Shown: in pieces, positions 50,571-58,752 of the stretch
Layout of the letters: each line of letters starts with the position of its first letter
Position numbering within the stretch: position 1 is the first letter of the stretch
NCBI RefSeq assembly: GCF_001704635.1
Contig: NZ_MAXF01000093.1
Coordinates: forward strand, 1 to 64,000
From: Streptomyces sparsogenes
GTDB taxonomy: Bacteria > Actinomycetota > Actinomycetes > Streptomycetales > Streptomycetaceae
Direction: 5' to 3'
Length of the DNA: 64,000 bases
The notes under the pieces: model-generated
What the model was told of the DNA's origin: nothing
Databases searched by the model: none
What the model saw: only the letters and a program-made list of their open reading frames with translations
Position numbers and translations under genes: made by a program

Positions 50571-51110
50571 TCAGCCGTTCGCGGCCAGGGCCGCCTCGGC
50601 GTCGAGCGTGGTGCCGACCGCCTGCACCACGGCGGCGATCTTGAAGGCCTCCTGGATCGTGTCGCGGTCCACGCCGGCCTTGCGGAGCACCTGCTCATGC
50701 GAGTCCAGGCACTGCCCGCAGCCGTTGATCGCGGACACCGCGAGCGACCACAGCTCGAAGTCGACCTTCTCCACGCCCGGGTTGCCGATGACGTTCATCC
50801 GCAGGCCCGCGCGCAGGGTGCCGTACTCCGGGTCCGACAGCAGGTGCCGGGTCCGGTAGAAGACGTTGTTCATCGCCATGATGGCGGCGGCCGACTTCGC
50901 GGCGCTGTAGGCCTCGGGCGTCAGATTGGCCTTCGCCTCCGGCTCCAGCTCCGTCAGCACGCGCGGCGAGCGCGAGGCGATCGCGCACGCGAGCACGGTG
51001 CCCCACAGCTGCTGCTGCGGCAGGTCGGAGTTGCCGATGACCGAGCCCAGGTTGAGCTTGAGGTCCTTGGCGTAGTCCGGCAGGGCGGACTTCAGGTCGT
51101 CGAGTGCCAT
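50571..51110 (-). CDS. ahpD: Alkyl hydroperoxide reductase AhpD
   Basis: 179 residues. The redox motif CGQC (Cys131, Cys134) with His138 in CGQCLDSHEQ is intact, as in AhpD enzymes that re-reduce AhpC using lipoyl groups. It lies 11 nt after ahpC on the same strand, so both are one operon. CAGCCGT repeats overlap its stop region. Confidence 0.95.
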   Translation of the reverse strand: MALDDLKSALPDYAKDLKLNLGSVIGNSDLPQQQLWGTVLACAIASRSPRVLTELEPEAKANLTPEAYSAAKSAAAIMAMNNVFYRTRHLLSDPEYGTLRAGLRMNVIGNPGVEKVDFELWSLAVSAINGCGQCLDSHEQVLRKAGVDRDTIQEAFKIAAVVQAVGTTLDAEAALAANG

Positions 51111-51121
51111 GTCGGATCAGC

Positions 51122-51676
51122 TCACTCGCCCGAGAGGAGCTTGACCGGGTCCAGGGTCTCCTCGCCCTTGCTCCAGTTGCAGGGGCACAGCTCGTCGGTC
51201 TGGAGGGCGTCGAGGACCCGCAGGACCTCCTTGGGGTTACGGCCCACGGAACCGGCGGTCACCATGGTGAACTGGATCTCGTTGTTCGGGTCGACGATGA
51301 AGACGGCGCGCTGCGCGAAGCCGTCCTCGCCCTCGACGCCGCAGTCCCGCATCAGGTCGTGCTTCGAGTCGGCCAGCATCGGGAAGGGCAGGTCACGCAG
51401 GTCGGCGTGGTCCTTGCGCCAGGCGTGGTGGACGAACTCGGAGTCACCGGAGACGCCGAGGATCTGCGCGTCGCGGTCGGCGAACTCGTCGTTCAGCTTG
51501 CCGAACGCGGCGATCTCGGTCGGGCACACGAAGGTGAAGTCCTTCGGCCAGAAGAAAACCACGCGCCACTTGCCCTCGTAGGACTTGTGGTTGATCTGCT
51601 CGAACTCCTTGCCGCTCTCCAGCGACACGCAGGCGGTCAGGTCGTACTCGGGAAACTTGTCACCGACAGTGAGCAC
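51122..51676 (-). CDS. ahpC: Peroxiredoxin AhpC
   Basis: 184 residues. Peroxidatic Cys51 is in DFTFVCPTEIAAFG. Cysteines at 164 and 166 (ELCPCNW) provide resolving thiols, as in the actinobacterial AhpC subgroup that works with AhpD. The GTG start has AAGGAG 6 nt upstream. An OxyR-like operator lies 90-145 nt upstream. Confidence 0.95.
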   Translation of the reverse strand: MLTVGDKFPEYDLTACVSLESGKEFEQINHKSYEGKWRVVFFWPKDFTFVCPTEIAAFGKLNDEFADRDAQILGVSGDSEFVHHAWRKDHADLRDLPFPMLADSKHDLMRDCGVEGEDGFAQRAVFIVDPNNEIQFTMVTAGSVGRNPKEVLRVLDALQTDELCPCNWSKGEETLDPVKLLSGE

Positions 51677-51766
51677 GTGCTCTCCTTGCAGCTTTCGCTT
51701 CGCGTAAGGAAACCCTTATGTGGCGGTTTCCTCGGGGTTGGACTCAGCAACCGTGCCACACCGGGC

Positions 51767-51820
51767 ATTGATCAGTGAAATAGGCAAGCGATCGACTGTT
51801 GATAGCGGGTACCTATCAGT
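51767..51820. promoter_or_regulatory. OxyR-like operator at the ahpC promoter (left copy of a 54-bp module)
   Basis: Block ATTGATCAGTGAAATAG, 13 variable bases, then TGTTGATAGCGGGTACCTAT plus CAGT. The last part contains the inverted repeat TGATAG/CTATCA. A second copy with identical length and spacing lies before oxyR at 54515. Confidence 0.65.
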
Positions 51821-51907
51821 GCGGGCTCTGTCCTGGTCGCGAGCTTATTCTGAGGTGACTGTGACCTGGGCCAACGGCCCGGCTGGCTCCATGGCCGGAC
51901 ACGAAAG

Positions 51908-51943
51908 AGTGAGGCTCCCACCACGATCCGGTGGGAGCCCACT
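51908..51943. terminator. Hairpin between the ahpC promoter and the XRE/TPR gene
   Basis: GGCTCCCACC and GGTGGGAGCC pair around a 7-nt loop, extended by AGTG/CACT with one bulge. It lies about 80 nt past the stop of the minus-strand regulator gene and likely ends its transcript before the ahpC promoter. Confidence 0.75.
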
Positions 51944-52024
51944 CGCCTAGGGAGGTCGGGCCTGGTCTGCCTGAGGCAGCTACTCTGCGTTGCCCCCGAT
52001 GATCGGCCACCCGCCCTGGAACCG

Positions 52025-53269
52025 CTACGCGCTCAGCAGATGACCATGATCGTGAAGCAGGTTGTCTACCTCCGGCACTTCTTGGAAGTCCTGGAGTCGC
52101 CGGAGTACGGCACGGGCCCGCGATGCGGTCCGGTCGCTCGCCATATCGACGGACGCGGAGACGACGCGGCGGGCTTCCCCGGCCGCTTGCTCGGGTTCGT
52201 TGGCGTCGGCCAGGGCGATGGCGAGCCATGAGCGGTACAGGGCGACTTCGCGGGCGTGCGTGGCGTCGTACCGGCGGAGAACGTCGGTCAACAGCGGAAC
52301 GGCGCGCAACGGGCGGTGAAGCTCGGTGAAGACCCGAGCATCCATCACCTCAAGCTCCTCCCTGCTCACCCAGTACGCCCATTGGGGAGTCTCTTCATTA
52401 TCGGCTTCGGTCAACGCCTCGTGCGCCTGACCGAGCGCCTGAATGGCGGGCTGCGCCTGTTCGGCACGCGTGTACGCCCACGCGACGCGGTCGAAGAACA
52501 GCGCACGCGTCCTGGGCGGGGCATCCGGCCCGGCTTCCTCCACGGCGGCGCGGGCCAGGTCGAGCCCTGCGCGTTCTTGCCCGGTGTTGCTGAGCTGGTA
52601 GGCGAGGCTTCCCGCGAGATGCGCGACCAGGGGACTGTCACCTGCCTGCCGCGCCGCTTCGATGCCAAGGCGATACGCGCGTTCCGCTTGTTCGTGTCGC
52701 CCGGCGTCGCTGGCGATCCATCCGGCGATTTGGGCTAATTCGCCTATCTGGACGAGAAGCGCGCGGCCGACGGCTTCTGTGTGTGCGCTCTCTCGGTACA
52801 GCCGCATTGCTGCATTGAGTTCCCGGAACACGGGCGCCATGAGATCGCCCCCGGCGAGCACATCGTCAGCGAGTCGGAAGCCATGCACACGAGCAGCGAG
52901 TCTCGCCACGTCATCGCCTCCGATGCGGCGGCCGGTCCGGGAGGCAAGTGGCGCTAGCGGGTCGCCCGCCGGGATGACCTCAGAGAGGGTCGCGGCGGCT
53001 CCGATCGGCGGCCCTTCCAACTCACCCCGGGCGTATGCGGCGGCCCGCTCCAGCTCCCCGACGGGAACGCCCAGGACGTCCGCGATGCATGGAAGCCAGG
53101 TCTCGGGGATGCGCCCTCCGCGCTCCCATCGGGAGATCTCGTTCCGCGTGAGGGACTGAGTGCCCGAGACGGCACACAGCATTGCGGCAAGCTGCGGCTG
53201 ACTCTTATGGGCATCGCGCCTCAGACGTGCCAGGTACGCGCCGAACTGCCGTCGCCGATCATCCGTCAC
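52025..53269 (-). CDS. XRE family regulator with TPR-like C-terminal domain
   Basis: 414 residues. An N-terminal helix-turn-helix (LARLRRDAHKSQPQLAAMLC, NEISRWERGGRIPETWLPCI) is followed by an all-helical region of TPR-like repeats (GWIASDAGRHEQAERAYRLG, LAGSLAYQLSNTGQERAGLD, ALYRSWLAIALADANEPEQA). Such regulators resemble the NsdA/SARP-adjacent type that integrates peptide or developmental signals, but the ligand is not known. GTG 53269 has GAGGGGGC upstream. It is the largest gene of the segment that separates ahpC from oxyR, divergent from three small genes. Confidence 0.85.
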   Translation of the reverse strand: MTDDRRRQFGAYLARLRRDAHKSQPQLAAMLCAVSGTQSLTRNEISRWERGGRIPETWLPCIADVLGVPVGELERAAAYARGELEGPPIGAAATLSEVIPAGDPLAPLASRTGRRIGGDDVARLAARVHGFRLADDVLAGGDLMAPVFRELNAAMRLYRESAHTEAVGRALLVQIGELAQIAGWIASDAGRHEQAERAYRLGIEAARQAGDSPLVAHLAGSLAYQLSNTGQERAGLDLARAAVEEAGPDAPPRTRALFFDRVAWAYTRAEQAQPAIQALGQAHEALTEADNEETPQWAYWVSREELEVMDARVFTELHRPLRAVPLLTDVLRRYDATHAREVALYRSWLAIALADANEPEQAAGEARRVVSASVDMASDRTASRARAVLRRLQDFQEVPEVDNLLHDHGHLLSA

Positions 53270-53436
53270 CGCAGGCCCCCTCTCCCCTTCAGTGTGGCCC
53301 CTCCCTGGCCCCCTGTGCGGCTCCTCCCCGAGGTTTCCTCCGAACGGTTCGATGGATTTTCTGCCAACGACAGACCCCCGCGACCGCGCGAACGGCCCGG
53401 GGGCGTGGCTCCTCAACCCCTTGGAGGTTGATAAGC

Positions 53437-53778
53437 ATGGCCCACGTTATCGCGTGGATCTTCGAAGCGCTGCTACGGCTGTTCTTGCCGTCGTCCGGCC
53501 GTCACCGTGCGGCCGGCGCCACCGACGGCCGCCCCGCAGTACAGCGCCAGAACACACCGACGGTGCCCACGGCGCGGGTACCCGACGCGCGCACGTGGCG
53601 CACGGCGGCCGAGTGCGTGACCGATTCCACCACTGAGGCTCACCGGATCTCCGGTCCGTCGGATGGCTATGGGACGGCCATGGTTCGGCCCTACTTCGTC
53701 GCGTGCGAACAGCAGTGCAACAGCCGTCCACGACTGAAGTTGCTGTGTGCTCCGCGCGGGGTGGCGGTGATCCGGTGA
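53437..53778 (+). CDS. Small membrane-anchored hypothetical protein
   Basis: 113 residues, beginning MAHVIAWIFEALLRLFLPSS, a hydrophobic segment that could be an anchor, followed by GRHRAAG and a Pro/Thr/Arg-rich polar part; TAMVRPYFVACEQQ lies near the end. The start has an excellent ribosome site (GGAGG) about 9 nt upstream. Similar short proteins (GRHR motif, then VRPYxxAHE) occur beside XRE regulators in streptomycetes, to my recollection. Function unknown. Confidence 0.7.
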   Translation: MAHVIAWIFEALLRLFLPSSGRHRAAGATDGRPAVQRQNTPTVPTARVPDARTWRTAAECVTDSTTEAHRISGPSDGYGTAMVRPYFVACEQQCNSRPRLKLLCAPRGVAVIR

Positions 53779-54095
53779 CGGCCGAACGACGGACCGCCCC
53801 CGCCCTCTCCCATGGGTGCGCCCTGTGCGCCGCCCCCGGCGACTTCGGGCCCCATAACCCCACCGAGCCACGTTCGGGCCTGTGCCCTGCCTGCATCGCG
53901 GCCGGAAAGCCCACCCGCAACGGCCTTGAACAGGCCGTCGTGATTGTCGCCGGGCAGACACTTTCAGGAGTCGAAGCCTTCGACCTGGCCAACGCGACGC
54001 CCGAGGAACTGGCCTACCACCTTGGGGGAGTGAAACGGAGTCTGCGCAGCCTTCTTCAACTCTTCGCCCCGGTCGAGGGAGAGGGGGACCGTTGA
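53775..54095 (+). CDS. Small protein with a putative zinc-binding Cys pair motif
   Basis: 106 residues from GTG 53775, which overlaps the previous stop (GTGA). CALCAAPGDF and GLCPACIAAGK form a Cys4 arrangement near residues 15-41. The C-terminal half is helical (LANATPEELAYHLGGVKRSL, RSLLQLFAPV). No family assigned. Coupled to both neighbours. Confidence 0.7.
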   Translation: MTAERRTAPALSHGCALCAAPGDFGPHNPTEPRSGLCPACIAAGKPTRNGLEQAVVIVAGQTLSGVEAFDLANATPEELAYHLGGVKRSLRSLLQLFAPVEGEGDR

Positions 54096-54310
54096 TGGCC
54101 GACGACCAACCGGACCGGGACGAGCGGCCGAAGATGACGATGCGCGTCTACACCGTGGCGCGCAATGGGATCGTCACCACCCGGCGCGCGATGGTGGCCG
54201 TCCTCGCCGGTGAGAAGAGCGATGCCTACTCTTTGGGGCAGGCGTGGCCGCCTTGCCAGTGCCCCCGTCATCGCGACCACAACAATCCCGACCGCTTCAA
54301 GCGGTTCTGA
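54095..54310 (+). CDS. Small hypothetical protein, last of a three-gene set
   Basis: 71 residues; the ATG shares one base with the previous stop (TGATG) and has GAGGGGG upstream. The sequence MRVYTVARNGIVTTRRAMVA, then VLAGEKSDAYSLGQAWPPCQ, CPRHRDHNNPDRFKRF contains a short CQCPRH motif that could bind metal. Unknown function. A strong hairpin follows 5 nt later. Confidence 0.68.
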   Translation: MADDQPDRDERPKMTMRVYTVARNGIVTTRRAMVAVLAGEKSDAYSLGQAWPPCQCPRHRDHNNPDRFKRF

Positions 54311-54315
54311 GACCG

Positions 54316-54362
54316 CCGTCTCCCCCCTGCCTCCGACTCCCGCAGAGGCAGGGGGGAGACGG
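54316..54362 (+). terminator. 18-bp perfect terminator after the three-gene set
   Basis: CCGTCTCCCCCCTGCCTC pairs perfectly with GAGGCAGGGGGGAGACGG around an 11-nt loop, 5 nt after the stop codon. Confidence 0.9.
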
Positions 54363-54514
54363 TTCGACCTTCGATTGCCCCGTCACCGTTCACCACTGCG
54401 AGGCCACCGGGAACCCGCCCGCCTTGCCATGAAGTCCGGCCAGGTTGACCGGCACTAGCACACATCACTCGACTCACTGCCCGATGCACGGGGCACTCTC
54501 TTGGCGCATGAGGA

Positions 54515-54568
54515 ATTGATTAGTGAAATAGCTAGACTGGGTGTTGTTGATTGGAGGTGCTTATCAGT
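54515..54568. promoter_or_regulatory. OxyR-like operator at the oxyR promoter (right copy of the 54-bp module)
   Basis: ATTGATTAGTGAAATAG, 13 variable bases, then TGTTGATTGGAGGTGCTTAT plus CAGT. It matches the ahpC-side module at 16 of 17 bases in the first block and 19 of 24 in the second, with the same spacing; the middle is unrelated. The inverted repeat is weaker here. Confidence 0.6.
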
Positions 54569-54612
54569 TGGCCGCTTCATCCATACCCGGGGCGCCCGGG
54601 GGCAGGGCGCCC

Positions 54613-55557
54613 GTGCCCGGGGGCAAGCCGCGTCAGCCCAGCCTCTCCCAGCTCAGAGCGTTCGCCGCGGTCGCCGAGCATCTGCACTTCCGCGATGCCG
54701 CGGCCGCCATCGGCATGAGCCAGCCCGCGCTGTCGGGGGCCGTCGCCGCGCTGGAGGAGGCGCTCGGGGTGCAGCTCCTGGAGCGTACGACGCGCAAGGT
54801 GCTGCTCAGCCCGGCAGGGGAGCGTCTGGCCGCCCGCGCCCGCACGGTGCTGGAGGCAGTGGGCGCGCTGATGGAGGAGGCGGAGGCGGCGCGGGCGCCG
54901 TTCACCGGGGTGTTGCGGCTCGGAGTGATCCCGACCGTGGCGCCGTATCTGCTGCCGACCGTGCTGCGGCTGGTGCGGAAGCGCTATCCGCTGCTCGACC
55001 TCCAGGTCCACGAGGAGCAGACCGCCTCGCTGCTGGACGGGCTGGCCCACGGCCGGCTCGACCTGCTGCTGCTCGCGGTCCCGCTGGCCGCCCCCGGGGT
55101 GGTCGAGCTGCCGCTGTTCGACGAGGACTTCGTGCTGGTCACGCCCCGGGACCACTGGCTCGGCGGGCGGAGCGACATTCCGCGCGCGGCCCTGAAGGAG
55201 CTGGATCTGCTGCTGCTCGACGAGGGCCACTGCCTGCGCGACCAGGCCCTGGACATCTGCCGCGAGGCGGGCCGCACGGAAGGCGCCCCGGTGACCACGA
55301 GCGCCGCCGGCCTCTCCACGCTGGTCCAGCTCGTCGCGGGCGGACTCGGGGTGACCCTGCTGCCCCGCACGGCGCTGCGCGTGGAGACCGGGCGCAGCGA
55401 GCAGCTCACCACCGGATACTTCGCCGACCCGGCCCCCTCACGCCGGATCGCGCTGGCGATGCGGGCGGGGGCGGCGCGGCAGGAGGAGTTCGAGGCGTTC
55501 GCGGGGGCGCTGCGGGAGGCGCTGGGGCCGCTGCCGGTGCGGATCGCGAAGGGGTGA
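54613..55557 (+). CDS. oxyR: LysR family peroxide sensor OxyR
   Basis: 314 residues. The LysR helix-turn-helix lies in the first 65 (LSQLRAFAAVAEHLHFRDAA, AAIGMSQPALSGAVAAL), the effector domain thereafter. The two redox cysteines of OxyR are present as Cys207 and Cys216 in GHCLRDQALDIC, with the nine-residue spacing of the E. coli pair. GTG 54613 is preferred because it gives the normal length and has AGGG upstream; earlier frame starts (GTG 54541, TTG 54568) lie within the conserved operator-like block. It should activate ahpCD under peroxide stress. Confidence 0.9.
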   Translation: MPGGKPRQPSLSQLRAFAAVAEHLHFRDAAAAIGMSQPALSGAVAALEEALGVQLLERTTRKVLLSPAGERLAARARTVLEAVGALMEEAEAARAPFTGVLRLGVIPTVAPYLLPTVLRLVRKRYPLLDLQVHEEQTASLLDGLAHGRLDLLLLAVPLAAPGVVELPLFDEDFVLVTPRDHWLGGRSDIPRAALKELDLLLLDEGHCLRDQALDICREAGRTEGAPVTTSAAGLSTLVQLVAGGLGVTLLPRTALRVETGRSEQLTTGYFADPAPSRRIALAMRAGAARQEEFEAFAGALREALGPLPVRIAKG

Positions 55558-55567
55558 GGCGGGCGCC

Positions 55568-56131
55568 TCAGTGGCGGCCTATGGCCAGGATCGCGGCCAC
55601 GTCCAGGGTGACCTCGGCGCCGATCGAGCCGGGGAGGGTGATTTTCTCACCCGGCGCGTAAATACGGTGCCTGTCGTACCCGCTGTCAGCGAGGTCCGTC
55701 AGCAGATGTACGCGGCCGTGCTTCCGGTTGACGATCACATAGACCGGGATCATGGCCTGTGCGTATGCGACGACCTTGTTCCGCAGGTCGTTGTTGTGAT
55801 TGGACGAGGTGACTTCGACGACCAGGCGGAACACTGCCGGGTCATAGCAGTTGTTCCCGCGGGGGTGCTCCTTGTAGTCGGCGTCCACGATCGAGAGGTC
55901 CGGAATCGCATAGTCCTCCGGCCCGTTCGGCAGCCACAGACCAATCCCTTGGATCACCTTCGTTTCCTGCCCGTGGAGGCCCGCTGTGAGGAAAGGGAGC
56001 ATGAGGTCGGTCAGCGTCACGGCATGCGACGCATCGGGGAGAGGGGTCACGGTGAGCACGCCGCCGATGATCTCGACTCGCCACCCCGGGAGCCGGTCCA
56101 TGAGCTCGTTGGCTGCATCGAGCAGAGTCAT
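55568..56131 (-). CDS. Uma2 family (DUF820) restriction-endonuclease-fold protein
   Basis: 187 residues of the Uma2 family, which has a PD-(D/E)XK-type nuclease fold. WRVEIIGGVLTVTPLPDASH, the AIPDLSIVDADYKEH strand and FRLVVEVTSSNHNNDLRNKV, with Asp, Glu and Lys in the right order, complete the family pattern. These genes are abundant in streptomycetes, and their biological role is unclear. Convergent with oxyR, separated by 10 nt. Confidence 0.88.
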   Translation of the reverse strand: MTLLDAANELMDRLPGWRVEIIGGVLTVTPLPDASHAVTLTDLMLPFLTAGLHGQETKVIQGIGLWLPNGPEDYAIPDLSIVDADYKEHPRGNNCYDPAVFRLVVEVTSSNHNNDLRNKVVAYAQAMIPVYVIVNRKHGRVHLLTDLADSGYDRHRIYAPGEKITLPGSIGAEVTLDVAAILAIGRH

Positions 56132-56248
56132 CGCCTTTCGCCCTCCCAGTGGCCGGTGTCGAGAGCATCCTCGTAGGCCGCGCCACCGTCCTGTGTCCCG
56201 TACCAGCGGATTCACCCCAACGAGTGGCATAAACCCCGAAACACCCGA

Positions 56249-56286
56249 CCGCCGGGCCCTTCCCGCAGGTGGGAAGGGCCCGGCGG
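56249..56286 (-). terminator. 16-bp terminator after the FtsX-type permease gene
   Basis: CCGCCGGGCCCTTCCC and GGGAAGGGCCCGGCGG pair perfectly around the loop GCAGGT. It lies 22 nt downstream of the minus-strand permease stop. Confidence 0.88.
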
Positions 56287-56307
56287 CCATCGCGCGCTGA
56301 GCGGGCG

Positions 56308-58752
56308 CTACTCCGTACGGAGCCCCTCCGGACGCATCATGCGCCACAGCGGCCCCATGCTGACCAGGGTCACCAGCAGGATCACGCCCGCGCCGATGCC
56401 GGTCATCGAGGTGACGCTCGCCCAGTCCACGGCGACCGGCTCGTCGACCAGCTTCAGCAGAATCGCGCCCAGGGCGATGCCGCCCGCGACCGACAGCGCC
56501 AGCCCCAGCACCACCGGGATGGCGGTCTGCCACAGCACCGACCAGCCGAGGGTGGAGCGGCGGGTGCCGAAGGCGACCAGGACCGAGAGCAGCTTCTTGC
56601 GGTCGCGGAGCTGCTCCAGCATGGACACGATCATGCTCGCGCCGATGAGCAGCAGCGTCGCGGAGGCGCCGATGAACAGGCCGCGCTCGATGGTCTGGAA
56701 CTCCTTCGACTCCGAGGTGCCCCACAGCTGGTAGATGTCCATCTGCGGGGAGAGCCGGGCCGCGGTGTTCCGGGCGTACTCGATGGCGTCCGGCACCTTG
56801 GGGTCGAGCCGGAGCAGGACCTGCACCGACGCGTTGTCCAGGTCGGCGATGTCGAAGGCGCCCGGGGTGGCCAGGATGCCGGAGCGCTCGCCGCCCGCCG
56901 GGTCCCGCTTGATGGGCACGACCGGCGCGGACCTGGGGATCGTCCACAGCCGCGGCTTGTCGCGGTCGGCGTTGTAGTCCTTGTCGAAGCTGAGGTTGAC
57001 CCTCGCGCCCGGCTTGGTGAAGTACGTCTCGTCGTCGTACTCCCCGGGCTCGGTGACGAAGACGTCGCCGTCGCGGCAGTCGCCGATCCGCGCGAACTCC
57101 TTCAGCGTGGCGCAGTCGCCGACCATCAGGTTGCCGGTCGGGACGTCGCTCGGGTCCTTGACCTTGCTGCGCGGGTCGGAGACCGAGGCCTCGGCCAGGC
57201 CGAGCGCCTGGCGCACGCCCTTGGTGTGGGCGTATCGCGCGATGGCGTCGCGCGCCTGGGCGCCGGTGTCCACCGAGACCTGCGCCGACACATCGGCGCG
57301 GGTGGGGTCCTGCCCGGTGGGGGAGGTGCTGTCGTGCCGCGCGGCCGCGAAGAGCATCTGGATCGCGATCGCCCCGGCCACGGCGACCGTGATGCCGCTG
57401 ACCGCGCGCGAGGCGGAGCCGCTGCTGAGCTGGAGCCGCCGGGTGGCGAGCTGCCACGGGACGGGGCCGCTGCCGAAGCGCTGGACGACGGCCTCGACCA
57501 GCCAGGGCAGCAGCGCGGTGATGCCGACGAGCATCAGCACCGCGCCGGCCGCGACCTGGTAGGTGGCGCCGGAGCCGTGTCCCGACTGGCCGATGAGCGG
57601 CAGGAGCAGCGCGAGGCCGAGGAGGGGGAGCACCAGCCGCCACCACAGCCGGCGCCGCTTGGGCGTGGCGCTGCGCACCACGCCGAGCGGCTCGATGGCG
57701 ATGCCGCGCAGCGCGAACAGGGTGACCACGACGGCGCAGGCCGGCACGGCGAGGGCGATCAGCGTGGCGAGCGCGGGGGACGGCTTGAGGTCGGAGGCGA
57801 AGAAGCTGGTGTCGAACACCGTGATGCCTTCGATGAACTGCCTGACCAGCAGGAAGACCCCCCAGCCCACCGCCAGCCCGAGGACGGCGCCGGCCAGCGC
57901 CTCCCCGGCCGCGATCCGCCGCGTCATATGGCTGTCGGCGCCCACCAGGCGCAGCGCGGCGAGCCGCCGGTCGCGGCGCTCGCCGCCGAACCGGACGGCG
58001 GTGGCGATGAAGATGACCACGGGCAGCAGCAGCACCACACAGCCGACCACGATCAGCATCAGCAGGATGGGGTCCAGCTCTCCGGGCGGGGAGTCGTTGC
58101 CCCAGTGGTCGAGGCGGGCGTTGCTCTCCGCGATGGCCTCGGGGTCGACGCCCGCGTAGTACATCAGCTCGTTGGGCCCGGACAGCCCCTCGTCGCCGAT
58201 CGTGCCGACGATCTTGTCGTCGAGGCGCTGCCTGAGCAGCCCGCTGTCACCGGCGGCGAGCAGCTCCTTCAGGGCGGGGGAGACCACCATCTCGCCGGGC
58301 GCGGGGATCCGGTCCAGACCCGGGGGGACGGGAGGCTTGTCGCCCTCGGGGGCGAGCAGGAGGCCCGAGATGTCGGTGCCGTGGAAGGTGGTGTGCCCCC
58401 AGCCGAGCCGCAGCGTGTGGGGGCCCGGTTTGAGGTCGTTCGAGTAGCTGCTCCCGTACGAGCGGGCGTTGTTGCGGTCCTGGCGGGCGGAGACGAGGTG
58501 GGGGACGGACGTGGCGAACAGCAGCAGCCCCACACCGAGTCCGACGCCGACCGCCGTCAGGAGGGTCCTGGCCCAGCTCTCCCGGCCGCCGGCGACCGCC
58601 AAGCGGGCCCCCATGGCCAGGTCGGCGGCCCAGCGGGCCGGGCCGACGCGGTCGCGGCGCTCCGGGCGGGCCGGGGGCGCCGGGGCCGCTCCGCCGCCGT
58701 CCCGCTCGATACGGTCCTGGGCCCGCGGCAGCGGGGTCACCTTGCCGCTCAC
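56308..58752 (-). CDS. ABC transporter permease of the FtsX/MacB type
   Basis: 814 residues with two FtsX modules: an N-terminal helix (LLTAVGVGLGVGLLLFATSV), a large external loop (about 90-225), three helices, an internal helix pair, a second external region (about 480-690) and the final three helices (SATLLLIGASMIVSMLEQLR, VLWQTAIPVVLGLALSVAGG, and the C-terminal set). Such permeases move lipids, peptides or act as mechanotransmitters, and many confer antimicrobial resistance. GTG start overlaps the stop of the ATPase gene. It is the third gene of the PadR operon. Confidence 0.88.
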   Translation of the reverse strand: MSGKVTPLPRAQDRIERDGGGAAPAPPARPERRDRVGPARWAADLAMGARLAVAGGRESWARTLLTAVGVGLGVGLLLFATSVPHLVSARQDRNNARSYGSSYSNDLKPGPHTLRLGWGHTTFHGTDISGLLLAPEGDKPPVPPGLDRIPAPGEMVVSPALKELLAAGDSGLLRQRLDDKIVGTIGDEGLSGPNELMYYAGVDPEAIAESNARLDHWGNDSPPGELDPILLMLIVVGCVVLLLPVVIFIATAVRFGGERRDRRLAALRLVGADSHMTRRIAAGEALAGAVLGLAVGWGVFLLVRQFIEGITVFDTSFFASDLKPSPALATLIALAVPACAVVVTLFALRGIAIEPLGVVRSATPKRRRLWWRLVLPLLGLALLLPLIGQSGHGSGATYQVAAGAVLMLVGITALLPWLVEAVVQRFGSGPVPWQLATRRLQLSSGSASRAVSGITVAVAGAIAIQMLFAAARHDSTSPTGQDPTRADVSAQVSVDTGAQARDAIARYAHTKGVRQALGLAEASVSDPRSKVKDPSDVPTGNLMVGDCATLKEFARIGDCRDGDVFVTEPGEYDDETYFTKPGARVNLSFDKDYNADRDKPRLWTIPRSAPVVPIKRDPAGGERSGILATPGAFDIADLDNASVQVLLRLDPKVPDAIEYARNTAARLSPQMDIYQLWGTSESKEFQTIERGLFIGASATLLLIGASMIVSMLEQLRDRKKLLSVLVAFGTRRSTLGWSVLWQTAIPVVLGLALSVAGGIALGAILLKLVDEPVAVDWASVTSMTGIGAGVILLVTLVSMGPLWRMMRPEGLRTE

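Noticed and set aside
51767..54568. attL/attR of an integrative element around the XRE cassette
   Set aside because: The repeats differ in the middle, no integrase, relaxase or replication gene lies between, and the conserved blocks are better explained as operators; kept only as an alternative.
54541..54612. GTG 54541 as the oxyR start
   Set aside because: It would place the start inside the conserved operator-like block and add residues that OxyR proteins lack.
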